Counted from the stretch's first letter, positions 32,565 to 43,113 are shown. The stretch is 64,000 nucleotides of DNA from Rhizobium sp. Root1203 (GCF_001424945.1 NZ_LMCW01000001.1:647787-711786), one strand, 5' to 3'. A program made the numbers and translations. Notes: generated by a model from the letters alone, not told the origin.

Positions 32565-33236
32565 ATGCGCATCCTGGTAGTCGAAGACGACGTCAACCTG
32601 AACCGGCAGCTCAGTGAGACTCTCAAAGAGGCCGGCTACGTCGTGGATCAGGCGTTCGACGGCGAGGAAGGACACTTCCTCGGCGACACCGAGCCCTACG
32701 ACGCGATTATCCTCGACATCGGCCTTCCTGAATTGGACGGCGTGAGCGTGCTGGAGAAGTGGCGCGGCGCCGGCCGCGGCATGCCGGTACTGATCCTGAC
32801 CGCGCGCGATCGCTGGAGCGACAAGGTCGCCGGAATCGACGCCGGCGCCGACGACTACGTCACCAAGCCGTTCCACGTGGAAGAGGTGCTTGCGCGCATC
32901 CGCGCCCTGATCCGCCGCGCCGCCGGTCATTCCTCGTCGGAGATCGTCTGCGGCCCGGTGCGCCTCGACACCAAGACCTCGAAAGCCGTGGTCAACGGCG
33001 TGACGCTCAAGCTGACGTCGCATGAATACCGCCTTCTGGCCTACCTGATGCATCACATGGGCGAGGTGGTATCGCGCACCGAACTCGTGGAGCACATGTA
33101 CGACCAGGATTTCGATCGCGATTCCAACACGATCGAGGTATTCGTCGGCCGCTTGCGCAAGAAGATGGGTGTTGATTTGATCGAAACGGTGCGCGGTCTG
33201 GGTTACCGCATCCAAGCGCCGACCAATGCGAATTAA
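32565..33236 (+). CDS. feuP: FeuP, OmpR-family response regulator
   Basis: A 223-aa response regulator. The receiver domain begins MRILVVEDDVNL, with phospho-acceptor Asp51 in LDIGLPELDG and Lys101 in YVTKPF. The winged-helix output domain contains LTSHEYRLLAYLMHHMGEVVSRTELVEHMY and TIEVFVGRLRKKMG. In rhizobia FeuPQ controls osmoadaptation genes, including export of cyclic glucans through ndvA; this is established for S. meliloti and inferred here. The gene overlaps feuQ by 11 bp. Confidence 0.9.
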   Translation: MRILVVEDDVNLNRQLSETLKEAGYVVDQAFDGEEGHFLGDTEPYDAIILDIGLPELDGVSVLEKWRGAGRGMPVLILTARDRWSDKVAGIDAGADDYVTKPFHVEEVLARIRALIRRAAGHSSSEIVCGPVRLDTKTSKAVVNGVTLKLTSHEYRLLAYLMHHMGEVVSRTELVEHMYDQDFDRDSNTIEVFVGRLRKKMGVDLIETVRGLGYRIQAPTNAN

Positions 33237-34629
33237 GTCTCTCACTGCACGCGTTCTGCTTCTCACCACGATCTGGTCGACCGTGGCCCTGGTGGTCATC
33301 GGTCTCCTGATCTCGACGCTCTATCGCAAGAGCGCCGAACGCGGCTTTCAGGACCTGCTGCGGGCACAGCTTTATAACGTCATCAATTCGGTTGCGATCG
33401 GCGATCAGGGTTCCCTGAGCGGCAGTCCTCAGCTCGGCGACCTCAGGTTCGCTCAGCCGAAGACCGGCTGGTATTGGGTCGTCGAACCGCTTGGCACCTA
33501 TACCGCGCCGCCGCTGGTGTCGCCGTCGCTGGGATCGGCGACGATCCCGGTTCCATCCGTTCTCGAGGCGCCTTTCGACAAGAACTACGAGCGCTACTAT
33601 CAGGTAACGGACGCCTCCGGAAACCGCATCCAGGTCGCGGAAACCGAAGTCGTGCTCGACACGGACGGCAGGGCGGCGCGTTTTCGCGTCACCGGCAACG
33701 TCGATGTCGTCGAAGACGACGTCCGCAATTTCTCCCATAGCCTCTATCTGGCGCTTGCCGGCTTTGGTGTGGGCAGCCTGATCGTCAACGCGCTGGCCAT
33801 TCTCTATGGCCTCAAGCCGCTGGATAAGGCGCGCGCCGCGTTGGAGCGCATCCGTGCCGGCGAGAGCGAGCAGCTGAAGGGAGCGTTTCCCCGTGAAATC
33901 CTGCCGCTCGCCAACGAGGTGAACGCGCTGATCGACAGCAATCGGCGCATCGTCGAGCGCGCGCGCATGCAGGTCGGAAATCTCGCCCATTCGCTGAAGA
34001 CGCCGATTGCCGTGTTGCTCAACGAGGCCCGGGTGCTGGAGCGGTCGCACGGCGATCTGGTGCGCAGCCAGGCGGAGGCCATGCAGGGGCAGGTGCAGTC
34101 CTATCTGAACCGCGCGCGCATCGCAGCGCAGCGTGAATCCGTTCTGGCGCGCACCGATGCCGAGCCGGCGATGGAGCGGCTGGTTCGCGTCATGCGTCGC
34201 CTGAACGTGGACAAGGAATTCGAGCTCTCGGTCTCGCCACAGCACATTGCCGTCGCGATGGAGCAGCAGGATCTGGAAGAGGTCGTGGGCAATCTCCTGG
34301 AGAATGCAGCCCGTTTTGCCGCAGGCAAGGTTCGCCTGTCGGTGGCCGAGACCCATGACGAGGTCAAGGGAGCCGAAGCCAGCGCACGCCGCCATTGGGT
34401 CGAGTTGGTCGTCGAGGACGACGGACCCGGCCTGGAACCCGATCAGATCCGGGAGGCACTGAAGCGCGGGCGGCGGCTGGATGAAAGCAAGCCTGGGACC
34501 GGCCTTGGACTTTCGATCGTGACCGAGATCTCCAATGAATACCAGGGCAGGCTCGAGCTCTCCCGCGGGGATTGGGGCGGCCTCAAGGCACGCCTTATTC
34601 TTCCGGGCGTGACAAAGGATGTTGCGTGA
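33226..34629 (+). CDS. feuQ: FeuQ, sensor histidine kinase
   Basis: A 467-aa membrane kinase. TM1 is at about residues 13-33 and TM2 at about 172-193, enclosing a periplasmic sensor domain. The H-box is NLAHSLKTPIAVLLNEA (an Ser-Leu variant of the usual HDL/HEL), the N-box NLLENAARFA, G-boxes DDGPGLEPDQ and GTGLGLSIV. The arrangement is PhoQ-like. It phosphorylates FeuP; the adjacent feuN product is the likely periplasmic modulator. The start overlaps feuP. Confidence 0.9.
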   Translation: MRIKSLTARVLLLTTIWSTVALVVIGLLISTLYRKSAERGFQDLLRAQLYNVINSVAIGDQGSLSGSPQLGDLRFAQPKTGWYWVVEPLGTYTAPPLVSPSLGSATIPVPSVLEAPFDKNYERYYQVTDASGNRIQVAETEVVLDTDGRAARFRVTGNVDVVEDDVRNFSHSLYLALAGFGVGSLIVNALAILYGLKPLDKARAALERIRAGESEQLKGAFPREILPLANEVNALIDSNRRIVERARMQVGNLAHSLKTPIAVLLNEARVLERSHGDLVRSQAEAMQGQVQSYLNRARIAAQRESVLARTDAEPAMERLVRVMRRLNVDKEFELSVSPQHIAVAMEQQDLEEVVGNLLENAARFAAGKVRLSVAETHDEVKGAEASARRHWVELVVEDDGPGLEPDQIREALKRGRRLDESKPGTGLGLSIVTEISNEYQGRLELSRGDWGGLKARLILPGVTKDVA

Positions 34630-34744
34630 GGAACTGCTTGATGCCACAACGACATAGGCACTTGCATAGCATGCTTTGCCTTAAAGACGACAAGGCGCCA
34701 TGCGCCTGTGGCGGCGTGATGACACCTGATTCGGGTTCGACTGA

Positions 34745-35173
34745 ATGATGCTCCGTTCAAAAGGCATGATTGTTTCTTCGCTTCTGGCAGCCGTAGCGCT
34801 GTCGGGGTGCCAGACAACCAAGGGTGGCGCTTCGGCTGGCCTTTTCGGCACCGGCAAGCCATCTGCATCCGTGTCGATCATCGCCGACCTGCAGGGCGGT
34901 ATCGTTGGCCGGGCGGGCGTGACGCTCAGCGACAGCGATCGCCAGCGGGCCCTCGAGGCCGAATATCGGGCACTGGAAGGTGCCGCCGTCGGGCAGCCGG
35001 TCGTCTGGAGCGGACGCAACGTCAGCGGCAAGGTGGTGGCGGCTGCGCCCTATCAGGTCGGCTCGCAGAACTGTCGCCAGTATACCCATACGCTCACCGT
35101 CGAGGGCAAGGACACCGTCGCGCGCGGGTCGGCTTGCCGCAACGACAACGGCAGCTGGACGCCGCTCGGTTAG
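34745..35173 (+). CDS. Lipoprotein, 17-kDa surface antigen-like
   Basis: A 142-aa protein with a lipoprotein signal: basic N-terminus (MMLRSKG), hydrophobic core and lipobox ALSGC with Cys at about residue 22. After cleavage comes a Gly/Ser-rich stretch (TTKGGASAGLFGTG), then a small domain with SDSDRQRALEAEYRALEGAAVGQPVVW and YTHTLTVEGKD. This resembles the RT0821/17-kDa surface antigen family of outer-membrane lipoproteins. It follows feuQ after 115 bp and may be monocistronic. Confidence 0.8.
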   Translation: MMLRSKGMIVSSLLAAVALSGCQTTKGGASAGLFGTGKPSASVSIIADLQGGIVGRAGVTLSDSDRQRALEAEYRALEGAAVGQPVVWSGRNVSGKVVAAAPYQVGSQNCRQYTHTLTVEGKDTVARGSACRNDNGSWTPLG

Positions 35174-35291
35174 CCGTCTCGGGCGTGCTTGCTGAGGTCA
35201 TTCCATCGAGAATTGCGGCCAAACGCCTCAAATTGCCGTCATCACGGCTTTGCTTGTTGGAATGGAACCGCGCTTCTAGTATTGGGCGGTG

Positions 35292-36434
35292 ATGATTTTC
35301 TGGATTCTCCTGGCTGTTATGACGGCGGCTGTTGCCGCAATCCTGCTTTATCCGCTTCTGCGTGGAGCGAGGGCGGCCGACGATCGTCGCGCCGGCGAGG
35401 CTGCCGTCTACCGCGACCAGCTGCGCGAACTCGACCGTGACCTTGCCGGAGGACTGATTTCGGCAGGCGAGGCAGACTATGCGCGCGCCGAAATCGGCCG
35501 ACGCCTTATTGCCGTCTCGAACGCAGCGCCGGCGAAGAATCCAAAGACGGCGGGTGATCGCCGCCTTGCCGAGGCCTTCGTTCTCCTGTTGCTTCCTGTC
35601 CTCGGGCTCTGTCTTTACACGCTGATGGGCAGGCCGGATCTGCCTTCCCAGCCGCTGGAAGCCCGGTACGACAACCCCGGCAACGATATGGGCATCCTGA
35701 TTGCCAAGGCCGAGCGTCACCTCGCGCAGAACCCCGAAGACGGCAAGGGGTGGGACGTTCTCGCGCCGATCTATGTCAGCACCATGCGCGTCGCGGACGC
35801 GGAGATGGCCTATCGCAACGCGATCCGATTGCTCGGCCCGAGCGCCGTACGGCTGGACGGTCTTGCCGAGACGCTGATGGCAAAATCGAGCGGCATCGTG
35901 ACCGATGATGCGCGCCAGATCCTGGAGCGATCGCTGCAATTGGAGCCGGACAATCCACGCGCCCGGTTCTATGTTGCTCTTAGCATGGAACAGGCGGGAA
36001 AGGCGGATGACGCCCGCGCGGCTTTCGAAGCGATCGCGCGGCAATCGCCTGCCGATGCGCCGTGGGTGCCGCTCGTCAACGAACACATTGCAAAGAACGG
36101 CGGCTCGTCTTCGCAGGCTACCGCAGCCGCGCAGCCGCCCGGCAATCCGACGCAGTCCGATGTCGCCGCGGCCGAACAGATGAACACCGGCGACCGGCAG
36201 CAGATGATCAAGGGCATGGTCGAAAATCTGGATGCCAAGCTTACCGAAAACCCCGACAATTTCGAAGGCTGGTTGCGGCTCGTCCGTTCCTATACCGTAT
36301 TGAACGACAAGGATCGTGCGGCGGATGCTCTGAAGCGCGGGCTCGCCGCATTCCCCGCCAACGGCGAGAAGGGCAAGAAGTTGCTGGCGCTGGCGCGGGA
36401 TCTCGGCCTTGCGACGGAAGGAACAGCCGAATGA
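35292..36434 (+). CDS. ccmI: CcmI, cytochrome c maturation protein
   Basis: A 380-aa protein (381 if the adjacent GTG at 35289 starts). TM1 is at the very N-terminus ([19 protein letters not shown]). A cytoplasmic coiled-coil loop follows ([40 protein letters not shown]), then TM2 (about residues 95-115), then periplasmic tetratricopeptide repeats ([30 protein letters not shown] and later copies). CcmI chaperones apocytochrome c to the haem ligation complex; it is CycH in rhizobia. First gene of a coupled four-gene operon. Confidence 0.93.
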   Translation: MIFWILLAVMTAAVAAILLYPLLRGARAADDRRAGEAAVYRDQLRELDRDLAGGLISAGEADYARAEIGRRLIAVSNAAPAKNPKTAGDRRLAEAFVLLLLPVLGLCLYTLMGRPDLPSQPLEARYDNPGNDMGILIAKAERHLAQNPEDGKGWDVLAPIYVSTMRVADAEMAYRNAIRLLGPSAVRLDGLAETLMAKSSGIVTDDARQILERSLQLEPDNPRARFYVALSMEQAGKADDARAAFEAIARQSPADAPWVPLVNEHIAKNGGSSSQATAAAQPPGNPTQSDVAAAEQMNTGDRQQMIKGMVENLDAKLTENPDNFEGWLRLVRSYTVLNDKDRAADALKRGLAAFPANGEKGKKLLALARDLGLATEGTAE

Positions 36435-36883
36435 CGCGCAAGCAAAAGCGCCTGGCGGTGATTGGCGGCGGCGTGAGTTTCATCGTTGCCGCGGTTCTGC
36501 TTGTCATGTTCGCCTTCGGCCAGTCGGTCGCCTATTTCTACATGCCGGCCGATCTTGCCAAGAATCCGGTGCCGCCTGGAACGCGCATCCGGCTCGGCGG
36601 CCTTGTCGGTGACGGAAGCGTCGTCCGAGGCGTGGGATCGACTGTGCAGTTTGCAGTGACCGATGCGACAGGCGACCTCGTCCAGGTCCGCTATACCGGC
36701 ATCCTTCCAGATCTCTTTCGCGAGGGGCAGGGCGTGGTGACGGAAGGCCGTTTCGAGGCGGGCAGCAACGTCTTCACCGCCGACACCGTGCTTGCCAAGC
36801 ACGACGAAAAGTACATGCCCAAGGAAGTCGCCGACAGGTTGAAGTCGCAAGGGCTGTGGAAAGAGGGAGAGGCGCCGCAATGA
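36431..36883 (+). CDS. ccmE: CcmE, haem chaperone
   Basis: A 150-aa protein with an N-terminal anchor (about residues 8-28) and an OB-fold periplasmic domain. The haem-binding motif is [12 protein letters not shown], in which the His at about residue 123 forms the covalent haem bond and the following Tyr is conserved. It passes haem to CcmF. The start overlaps ccmI and the stop overlaps ccmF, each by four bases. CycJ in rhizobia. Confidence 0.95.
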   Translation: MTRKQKRLAVIGGGVSFIVAAVLLVMFAFGQSVAYFYMPADLAKNPVPPGTRIRLGGLVGDGSVVRGVGSTVQFAVTDATGDLVQVRYTGILPDLFREGQGVVTEGRFEAGSNVFTADTVLAKHDEKYMPKEVADRLKSQGLWKEGEAPQ

Positions 36884-38868
36884 TCATCGAGGTCGGGCAC
36901 TACGCGCTCATTCTGGCGCTGGCGACGGCCATCGTCGTCTCTCTTGTACCGGTCATCGGCGCGCGGCGCCTCGATCAGGCGATGATGGACGTGGCGCCGA
37001 TCGGCTCGATCGTCATGTTCGGGCTGGTGGCTTTGTCTTTCAGCGCGCTCACCTATGCGCATGTGGCTTCGGATTTTTCCGTCGCCAACGTCTGGGAAAA
37101 CTCCCACTCGCTGGTGCCGCTGATCTACAAATACTCCGGCGTCTGGGGCAATCACGAAGGTTCGATGATGCTGTGGCTGCTGATCCTGGCCTTGTTCAGC
37201 GCGCTTGTCGCCGCCTTCGGCCGCAATCTGCCGGATACGTTGAAGGCAAATGTGCTGGCGGTGCAGGCCTGGATTTCCGTCGCCTTTATTCTCTTCATTC
37301 TACTCACATCCAATCCGTTCATGCGTCTGGATCCGGCGCCCGCGGAAGGCAAGGATTTGAACCCCGTCCTGCAGGACATCGGCCTCGCGATCCATCCGCC
37401 GTTGCTCTACCTCGGCTACGTCGGCTTTTCGGTGTGCTTTTCCTTTGCTGTCGCGGCGCTTCTCGAGGGACGTATCGATGCCGCCTGGGCGCGATGGGTG
37501 AGGCCCTGGACTCTTGCGGCCTGGACCTTTCTGACGCTCGGCATCGCCATGGGCTCCTACTGGGCCTACTACGAGCTTGGCTGGGGCGGCTGGTGGTTCT
37601 GGGACCCGGTCGAGAATGCCTCCTTCATGCCCTGGCTCGCAGGCACGGCACTGCTGCACTCTGCGCTGGTGATGGAAAAACGCGAGGCGCTGAAGATCTG
37701 GACCGTGCTGCTGGCCATCCTGACCTTCTCTCTGTCGCTGATGGGCACCTTCCTGGTCCGCTCAGGCGTTTTGACCTCCGTGCACGCCTTCGCCAGCGAC
37801 CCTTCGCGCGGCGTCTTCATCCTCTGCATCCTGCTGCTCTTCATCGGCGGTGCGCTCTCGCTTTTCGCCTTCCGCGCCCCGCGGCTCACCGCAGGTGGCC
37901 TGTTCGCGCCGATCTCCCGCGAGGGCGCGCTGGTGGTCAACAACCTGATCCTGACGGTTGCCTGCGGCACCGTCCTTACCGGAACGCTTTATCCGCTGCT
38001 GCTTGAAACGCTGACCGGCGACAAGATCTCGGTCGGCCCACCCTTCTTCAACATGACCTTTGGTCTTCTCATGGCGCCCTTGCTGGTCATTGTTCCCTTC
38101 GGGCCGTTGTTGGCCTGGAAGCGCGGCGACCTGCTGGGCGCGCTTCAGCGGCTCTACCTCGCGGCTGCCTTGGCCTTCGTTGCCGCGGTCGTGTTTTTCT
38201 ATATCGAACACGGCGGGCCGGTGCTCTCCGTGCTCGGGCTTGCCGCCAGTCTGTTTCTGGTCTTCGGCGCCATTGCCGATCTCTGGTATCGCGCCGGCGT
38301 CGGCAAAGTCGCTGCCGGCGTTGCCTGGCGCCGGCTTGCCGGCCTTCCGCGCTCGGCCTTCGGGACAGCGCTTGCGCATGGCGGTCTCGGTGTCGCCGTG
38401 CTCGGCATTGTTGCCGTGACGACGTTCGAGACGGAGCACGTCGTACAGATGAAGCAGGGGGAAGTCGTCGAGGCCGGCGGCTACGCGCTGCGTTTCGACG
38501 GCATGAAGTCGGCGGTCGGACCGAATTTCACTGAGGAACGCGGTCACTTTACCATCGCCAGGGGCGGCGTCGACATCGCCGATGTCTGGTCTGCCAAGCG
38601 TCTCTATACCGCGCGCCAGATGCCGACGACCGAGGCCGGCATTCTGACCTTTGGCCTTAGCCAGCTCTACGTCTCGCTCGGCGATGCGACAGACGATGGC
38701 GGTATCGTGGTCCGAATCTGGTGGAAGCCTTTCATCCTTTGTATCTGGGGAGGCGCGGTGTTGATGGCGATCGGCGGATTTGTGTCGCTGAGCGACCGGC
38801 GCCTGCGCGTTGGCGCGCCGCGTCGCAAGGCAAGGCCTGCGCGTCCCGCAATGGAGCCGGCAGAATGA
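36880..38868 (+). CDS. ccmF: CcmF, cytochrome c haem lyase subunit
   Basis: A 662-aa inner-membrane protein with about 15 membrane segments. The tryptophan-rich haem-handling motif [18 protein letters not shown] is complete at about residues 229-246, and the conserved [11 protein letters not shown] occurs near residue 90. The ATG at 36880 overlaps the ccmE stop, which excludes the longer start at 36856. CcmF with CcmH ligates haem to apocytochromes in the periplasm. CycK in rhizobia. Confidence 0.95.
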   Translation: MIIEVGHYALILALATAIVVSLVPVIGARRLDQAMMDVAPIGSIVMFGLVALSFSALTYAHVASDFSVANVWENSHSLVPLIYKYSGVWGNHEGSMMLWLLILALFSALVAAFGRNLPDTLKANVLAVQAWISVAFILFILLTSNPFMRLDPAPAEGKDLNPVLQDIGLAIHPPLLYLGYVGFSVCFSFAVAALLEGRIDAAWARWVRPWTLAAWTFLTLGIAMGSYWAYYELGWGGWWFWDPVENASFMPWLAGTALLHSALVMEKREALKIWTVLLAILTFSLSLMGTFLVRSGVLTSVHAFASDPSRGVFILCILLLFIGGALSLFAFRAPRLTAGGLFAPISREGALVVNNLILTVACGTVLTGTLYPLLLETLTGDKISVGPPFFNMTFGLLMAPLLVIVPFGPLLAWKRGDLLGALQRLYLAAALAFVAAVVFFYIEHGGPVLSVLGLAASLFLVFGAIADLWYRAGVGKVAAGVAWRRLAGLPRSAFGTALAHGGLGVAVLGIVAVTTFETEHVVQMKQGEVVEAGGYALRFDGMKSAVGPNFTEERGHFTIARGGVDIADVWSAKRLYTARQMPTTEAGILTFGLSQLYVSLGDATDDGGIVVRIWWKPFILCIWGGAVLMAIGGFVSLSDRRLRVGAPRRKARPARPAMEPAE

Positions 38869-39320
38869 TGCGCCGCCTTCTTCTGGCTGTTGCTCTGGTG
38901 CTCGCAGCCGCCCCGGCGTTCGCCGTCAATCCCGACGAGGTGCTCGCCGATCCGGCGCTTGAGACCCGTGCCCGTGCCATTTCTGCCGAGCTCCGCTGCA
39001 TGGTCTGCCAGAATCAGTCGATCGACGATTCGAATGCCGAACTCGCCAAGGATCTGCGGCTGCTGGTCCGCCAGCGGATTGCCGATGGGGACAGCGACGA
39101 GCAGGTAATGAACTACATCGTTTCCCGCTATGGCGAGTTCGTTCTGCTGAAACCGCGGTTCGAGGCGAAGACACTCCTGCTCTGGAGCGCACCGGTTCTG
39201 CTGATCGCGCTCGGCGGCATCTCACTTGTCGTCTTCGCCCGGCGGCGCGCCGGCAAGCCGACAGGCACGGCGCTGACGGAAGGCGAAGAAGCGCGACTGA
39301 ACGAACTGCTCAAGAAGTAG
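38865..39320 (+). CDS. ccmH: CcmH, apocytochrome thiol reductase
   Basis: A 151-aa protein with a cleavable signal ([20 protein letters not shown]), the redox motif [19 protein letters not shown] at about residues 43-61, and a C-terminal anchor ([21 protein letters not shown]). It keeps the CXXCH cysteines of apocytochromes reduced for haem attachment. The start overlaps ccmF by four bases. Convergent with an MFS gene 2 bp away and with no hairpin between, so the two transcripts probably overlap. CycL in rhizobia. Confidence 0.95.
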   Translation: MMRRLLLAVALVLAAAPAFAVNPDEVLADPALETRARAISAELRCMVCQNQSIDDSNAELAKDLRLLVRQRIADGDSDEQVMNYIVSRYGEFVLLKPRFEAKTLLLWSAPVLLIALGGISLVVFARRRAGKPTGTALTEGEEARLNELLKK

Positions 39321-39322
39321 TG

Positions 39323-40501
39323 TCAGCGGCTCCGGTGCAGGCGCTGGCGCAGAAGAGACACGACGAACCACGCGGTAAATGCCAGGACTACGCTGCCGGC
39401 GGCAATCGGGCCGGCCGCCGGAGAATAGATATCCATCGCTGCCCCGACCGTCGTTGAGCCCGCCGCACTTCCGACCGCGTAGGCAAGCGCAAACGCGGCG
39501 CTCCCGGCGACGAGCGTATCGCCGGCGTATCGCTCCCCGAGGATCGTCAGCGCGCAGGTGTAGAGCGAAAAGCTCGCCGCGCCCATGATGCCGAAGGCGA
39601 TCAGGATGGCTGCCTGAGACTGCAGAAACGGGATGGCGATGAAGCTCAGCCCGGCGAGGCAGCCGGAACATACGGCGACACCGGATCGCGACGTCTTGTC
39701 GAGAAACCAGCCGACGACGGGCTGCGCAAGGGCAGTCGGAAGCGCGAGGACGGTAACGCTGACCGCGGCAAAGGCCTCCGAATAGCCGAGCCTGACAAAA
39801 TAGACGGGCATCGCCGAAATTGCCGCGATGTCGGCAAAAGCGAACGCGGCGACCATGCCGATCAATATCGGCGCGCTTCGGATGAACTTGAAAAGCGCAC
39901 CCGAGACCGCCTGCTCGGGCTGCGTGCGTGCTCGTCTGCTGAGGATGACCGTCAGGAATGCGACGCAGGCGACATAGACGGCAAGCAACGCGAACGCAAA
40001 GCCTTGTTCCGTTCCAAACAGCGGGATGGCGAGCGGCCCGGCCGCGAAGCCGCCGCACATTCCGGCGCCGTAAAGACCGGAAATCCGACCGCGCAGGCGA
40101 TCGGGACAGGCGGTGTTGAGCCAGGCCTCGCTCAGCATGAAGATCAGGCTGACGCATACGCCAAGACAGAAGCGTGCGATGCACCAGATCCAGAAATTGT
40201 CGAAGCTTGCGAAAACAGAAAGGCTGAGCGCGCAGCCCACAAGGCCGGCAACGATCAGCCGGTCGCCCCGCACAAGCCGCGAAAGCCATCCGACAGCAAA
40301 TGTGGCGGTTGCGAGCCCGGCGGCGAAGCACCCGGCGTTGAAACCGATCAGGCTTGGAGAAACGTTGCGATGCTCGAGAACCAGCGAAATCAGCGGATAG
40401 GTGAGCCCCTGCGCCACGGCAAAGGCGGTGACACCGATGATCACGGCGGCGATCGCGGCCTTGTCCGGCGCAAAATCGTCTACCGGAATTGCATGTGTCA
40501 T
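39323..40501 (-). CDS. MFS transporter
   Basis: A 392-aa protein with about 12 membrane segments. The start MTHAIPVDDFAPDK precedes TM1 (IAAVIIGVTAFAVAQGLTYPLISLVLE). The MFS loop motif region is GWLSRLVRGDRL, and the middle loop is short and basic (SRRARTQPEQ). The layout is like the YcaD subgroup (LSEAWLNTACPDRLRGRISGLYGAGMCGGFAAGPLAIP). The substrate is unknown. It is divergent from degP. Confidence 0.85.
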   Translation of the reverse strand: MTHAIPVDDFAPDKAAIAAVIIGVTAFAVAQGLTYPLISLVLEHRNVSPSLIGFNAGCFAAGLATATFAVGWLSRLVRGDRLIVAGLVGCALSLSVFASFDNFWIWCIARFCLGVCVSLIFMLSEAWLNTACPDRLRGRISGLYGAGMCGGFAAGPLAIPLFGTEQGFAFALLAVYVACVAFLTVILSRRARTQPEQAVSGALFKFIRSAPILIGMVAAFAFADIAAISAMPVYFVRLGYSEAFAAVSVTVLALPTALAQPVVGWFLDKTSRSGVAVCSGCLAGLSFIAIPFLQSQAAILIAFGIMGAASFSLYTCALTILGERYAGDTLVAGSAAFALAYAVGSAAGSTTVGAAMDIYSPAAGPIAAGSVVLAFTAWFVVSLLRQRLHRSR

Positions 40502-40719
40502 CGGTTGGCCCCATTCGCGTTGCGGACCGACGAATACCGGTTGGGCGCTTCGAAGTCGAGAGCGGGCGGAGTTGCTGTCAGGGGCTCGTCATTTTGGACA
40601 TTACGAATTTTTCATCGCCCGGACAGTTCGTAGTAAGGTGTGCCGTCCTATATCTTCATTCATCAACGGATACGGTAATCGCCGATCCCGCCGATGCAAA
40701 GATAGAGAAGGTGCCCCTT

Positions 40720-42294
40720 ATGCTCAAGAATATCAAAACCCCGTCGCTCAATACCGCCCTCAAGGCCTCGACCGTCGCGGGTCTTGCCGCTGCGGTGCTG
40801 GCTACCGGTATTCCCCTCGAAATCACACGCTCCTACGCTGAAGCCGTGAAGGTTCAGGCTCCATCCGTTCCGAGCTTCGCAAATGTGGTCGACGCCGTCT
40901 CTCCCGCGGTTGTCTCGGTCCGCGTCGAAAGCCGCATCAGCCCTGTTTCCGACGAAGACGGCGGCAACGGCTTCTCGTTCGACTTCAATGGCCGCGGCCT
41001 TGACGATCTTCCCGATGCATTGAAGCCATTCTTCCGCCAGTTCGGCGAGCAGGGTCCGCAAGGCCCGCAGGGTCATCGCGGTCCGTCCGGCAAGCATTCC
41101 GGTCCGGATGGCAAGGGCCGCCTGCGCCCGGTCGCTCAGGGCTCCGGCTTCTTCATTTCCGATGACGGCTACATCGTCACCAACAATCACGTCGTATCCG
41201 ACGGCGCTGCTTTCGTTGCAGTCATGAGCGATGGTACAGAGCTCGATGCCAAGCTGATCGGCAAGGACCCGCGCACCGATCTCGCGGTTCTGAAGGTTGA
41301 CGGCAAGGGTCGCAAGTTCACCTACGTGAACTGGGCCGATGACAACAACGTCCGCGTCGGTGACTGGGTCGTCGCCGTCGGCAACCCCTTCGGCCTCGGC
41401 GGCACAGTGACGGCGGGCATCGTCTCGGCTCGTGGCCGCGATATCGGCTCCGGCCCGTATGACGACTACCTGCAGGTCGACGCTGCGGTCAACCGCGGCA
41501 ACTCGGGCGGCCCGACCTTCAACCTCGCAGGCGAAGTTGTCGGCATCAACACCGCGATCTTCTCGCCGTCGGGCGGCAGCGTGGGCATCGCCTTCGCAAT
41601 TCCGGCTTCGACCGCCAAGGATGTCGTTGCCGACCTGATGAAGGATGGAACGGTATCGCGTGGCTGGCTTGGTGTTCAGATCCAGCCGGTGACCAAGGAT
41701 ATCGCCGACTCGCTCGGCCTTTCCGAAGCCAGCGGTGCGCTTGTCGTGGCGCCGCAGGAAGGCTCGCCCGGCCAGAAGGCTGGCATGAAGGCCGGTGACG
41801 TCGTGACCGCGCTCAATGGCGAGACGGTCAAGGATGCCCGCGACCTCAGCCGCCGCATCGGTGCGATGCAGCCGGGCAAGAAGGTCGAGCTCTCCGTCTG
41901 GCGCGCCGGCAAGGCCCAGCCTCTGTCCGTCGAACTCGGCACTCTCCCGGCCGATCAGAAGGAAGCCTCGGCTGATGACAGCGATCAGGCACCGGAAGCG
42001 CAGACCCCTGCGTCGGAAAAGGCGCTGGCCGATCTCGGCCTGACGGTTGGTCCCTCCGATGACGGCAAGGGCCTGCAGATCACCGGCATCGACCCGAACT
42101 CCGACGCTGCCGACAAGGGCATCAAGGAAGGCGAGAAGATCACCTCGGTCAACAACCAGGAGATCACCTCTGCCGCTGACGTCGTCAAGGTGCTGAACCA
42201 GGCGAAGAAGGACGGTCGCACCCGCGCACTGTTCCAGATCCAGTCGAAGGACGGCAGCCGCTTCGTGGCACTTCCGGTCGACAACCAGGGCTGA
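40720..42294 (+). CDS. degP: DegP/HtrA-type periplasmic serine endopeptidase
   Basis: A 524-aa Do-family protease. The ATG at 40720 follows GAAGGTG; longer frames have no ribosome site. A signal/anchor segment lies at residues 17-40. The catalytic triad is His157 (TNNHVVSDG), Asp187 (DPRTDLAVLK) and Ser262 (NRGNSGGPTFN). A low-complexity Gly/Pro/Gln loop (about 110-132) precedes the protease core. Two PDZ domains follow (about 290-380 and 430-520). It degrades or chaperones misfolded envelope proteins. A near-ideal terminator follows the stop, so the downstream regulator pair needs its own promoter or read-through. Confidence 0.93.
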   Translation: MLKNIKTPSLNTALKASTVAGLAAAVLATGIPLEITRSYAEAVKVQAPSVPSFANVVDAVSPAVVSVRVESRISPVSDEDGGNGFSFDFNGRGLDDLPDALKPFFRQFGEQGPQGPQGHRGPSGKHSGPDGKGRLRPVAQGSGFFISDDGYIVTNNHVVSDGAAFVAVMSDGTELDAKLIGKDPRTDLAVLKVDGKGRKFTYVNWADDNNVRVGDWVVAVGNPFGLGGTVTAGIVSARGRDIGSGPYDDYLQVDAAVNRGNSGGPTFNLAGEVVGINTAIFSPSGGSVGIAFAIPASTAKDVVADLMKDGTVSRGWLGVQIQPVTKDIADSLGLSEASGALVVAPQEGSPGQKAGMKAGDVVTALNGETVKDARDLSRRIGAMQPGKKVELSVWRAGKAQPLSVELGTLPADQKEASADDSDQAPEAQTPASEKALADLGLTVGPSDDGKGLQITGIDPNSDAADKGIKEGEKITSVNNQEITSAADVVKVLNQAKKDGRTRALFQIQSKDGSRFVALPVDNQG

Positions 42295-42313
42295 TCCGGC
42301 CAGACCAAGGACT

Positions 42314-42342
42314 GGAGCCGCGCTGTCGCGCGGCTCCTTTTT
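42314..42342 (+). terminator. Strong intrinsic terminator after degP
   Basis: A 10-bp perfect stem GGAGCCGCGC/GCGCGGCTCC with loop TGTC, followed by five T. It lies 19 bp after the degP stop. Confidence 0.92.
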
Positions 42343-42435
42343 GTCAATCCACCATGGGTGACGGCAATGACCTCCACGCAAAACGATACAGCTTTGAGCC
42401 TTGCCGAAACACAGGCGGCGGGTAATGTCGGCCGC

Positions 42436-43113
42436 ATGAAGATTCTCATTATCGAAGACGATCTGGAAGCCGCGGTTTACCTCACAAAGGCGTTTCGGGA
42501 GGCGGGGATTGTCGTCGACCACGCAAGCGACGGTGAAAGCGGGCTCTTTATGGGCACCGAAAATACCTACGACGTTATCGTGATCGACAGGATGCTGCCG
42601 CGCCGCGATGGCCTCTCCGTCATCAGCGAATTGCGCCGCAAGGGCATTCACACGCCTGTTCTCATTCTGTCTGCCCTCGGGCAAGTGGACGATCGCGTCA
42701 CCGGCCTTCGCGCCGGCGGCGACGATTACCTGCCCAAGCCCTATGCCTTCAGCGAGCTGCTTGCCCGCGTCGAAGTGCTCGGTCGCCGCAAGGGCACGCC
42801 CGATCAGGATGTCGTCTACCGCGTCGGCGATCTGGAACTCGACCGCCTTGCCCACGAAGTCCGCCGGGGCGGAAAGGAAATTCCGCTGCAGCCGCGGGAG
42901 TTTCGCCTGCTGGAATACCTGATGAAAAATGCCGGACAGGTCGTTACCCGCACCATGCTGCTGGAAAACGTCTGGGACTATCACTTCGATCCGCAAACGA
43001 ATGTCATCGACGTGCATGTTTCGCGCCTGCGCTCGAAAATCGAGAAGGACTTCAGCCAGCCTTTGCTGAAGACCATTCGCGGTGCGGGTTACATGATCAA
43101 GGATGACGGATGA
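42436..43113 (+). CDS. OmpR-family response regulator
   Basis: A 225-aa response regulator starting MKILIIEDDLEAA. The receiver has phospho-acceptor Asp51 (IDRMLPRRDG) and the Lys in DYLPKPYAFSELLARVEVL. The DNA-binding domain contains PLQPREFRLLEYLMKNAGQVVTRTMLLENVWDYHFDPQTNVIDVHVSRLRSKIE. In-frame ATG codons at 42358 and 42367 could add about 23-26 residues; the receiver fold begins at 42436. It is coupled to the kinase gene by a four-base overlap. The signal and targets are unknown; the neighbour degP suggests envelope stress, which is only a guess. Confidence 0.88.
   Translation: MKILIIEDDLEAAVYLTKAFREAGIVVDHASDGESGLFMGTENTYDVIVIDRMLPRRDGLSVISELRRKGIHTPVLILSALGQVDDRVTGLRAGGDDYLPKPYAFSELLARVEVLGRRKGTPDQDVVYRVGDLELDRLAHEVRRGGKEIPLQPREFRLLEYLMKNAGQVVTRTMLLENVWDYHFDPQTNVIDVHVSRLRSKIEKDFSQPLLKTIRGAGYMIKDDG

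Noticed and set aside
40663..43017. 784-codon leftward frame across degP and the response regulator
   Set aside because: It spans two well-supported genes and the strong terminator between them; no domain is recognisable.
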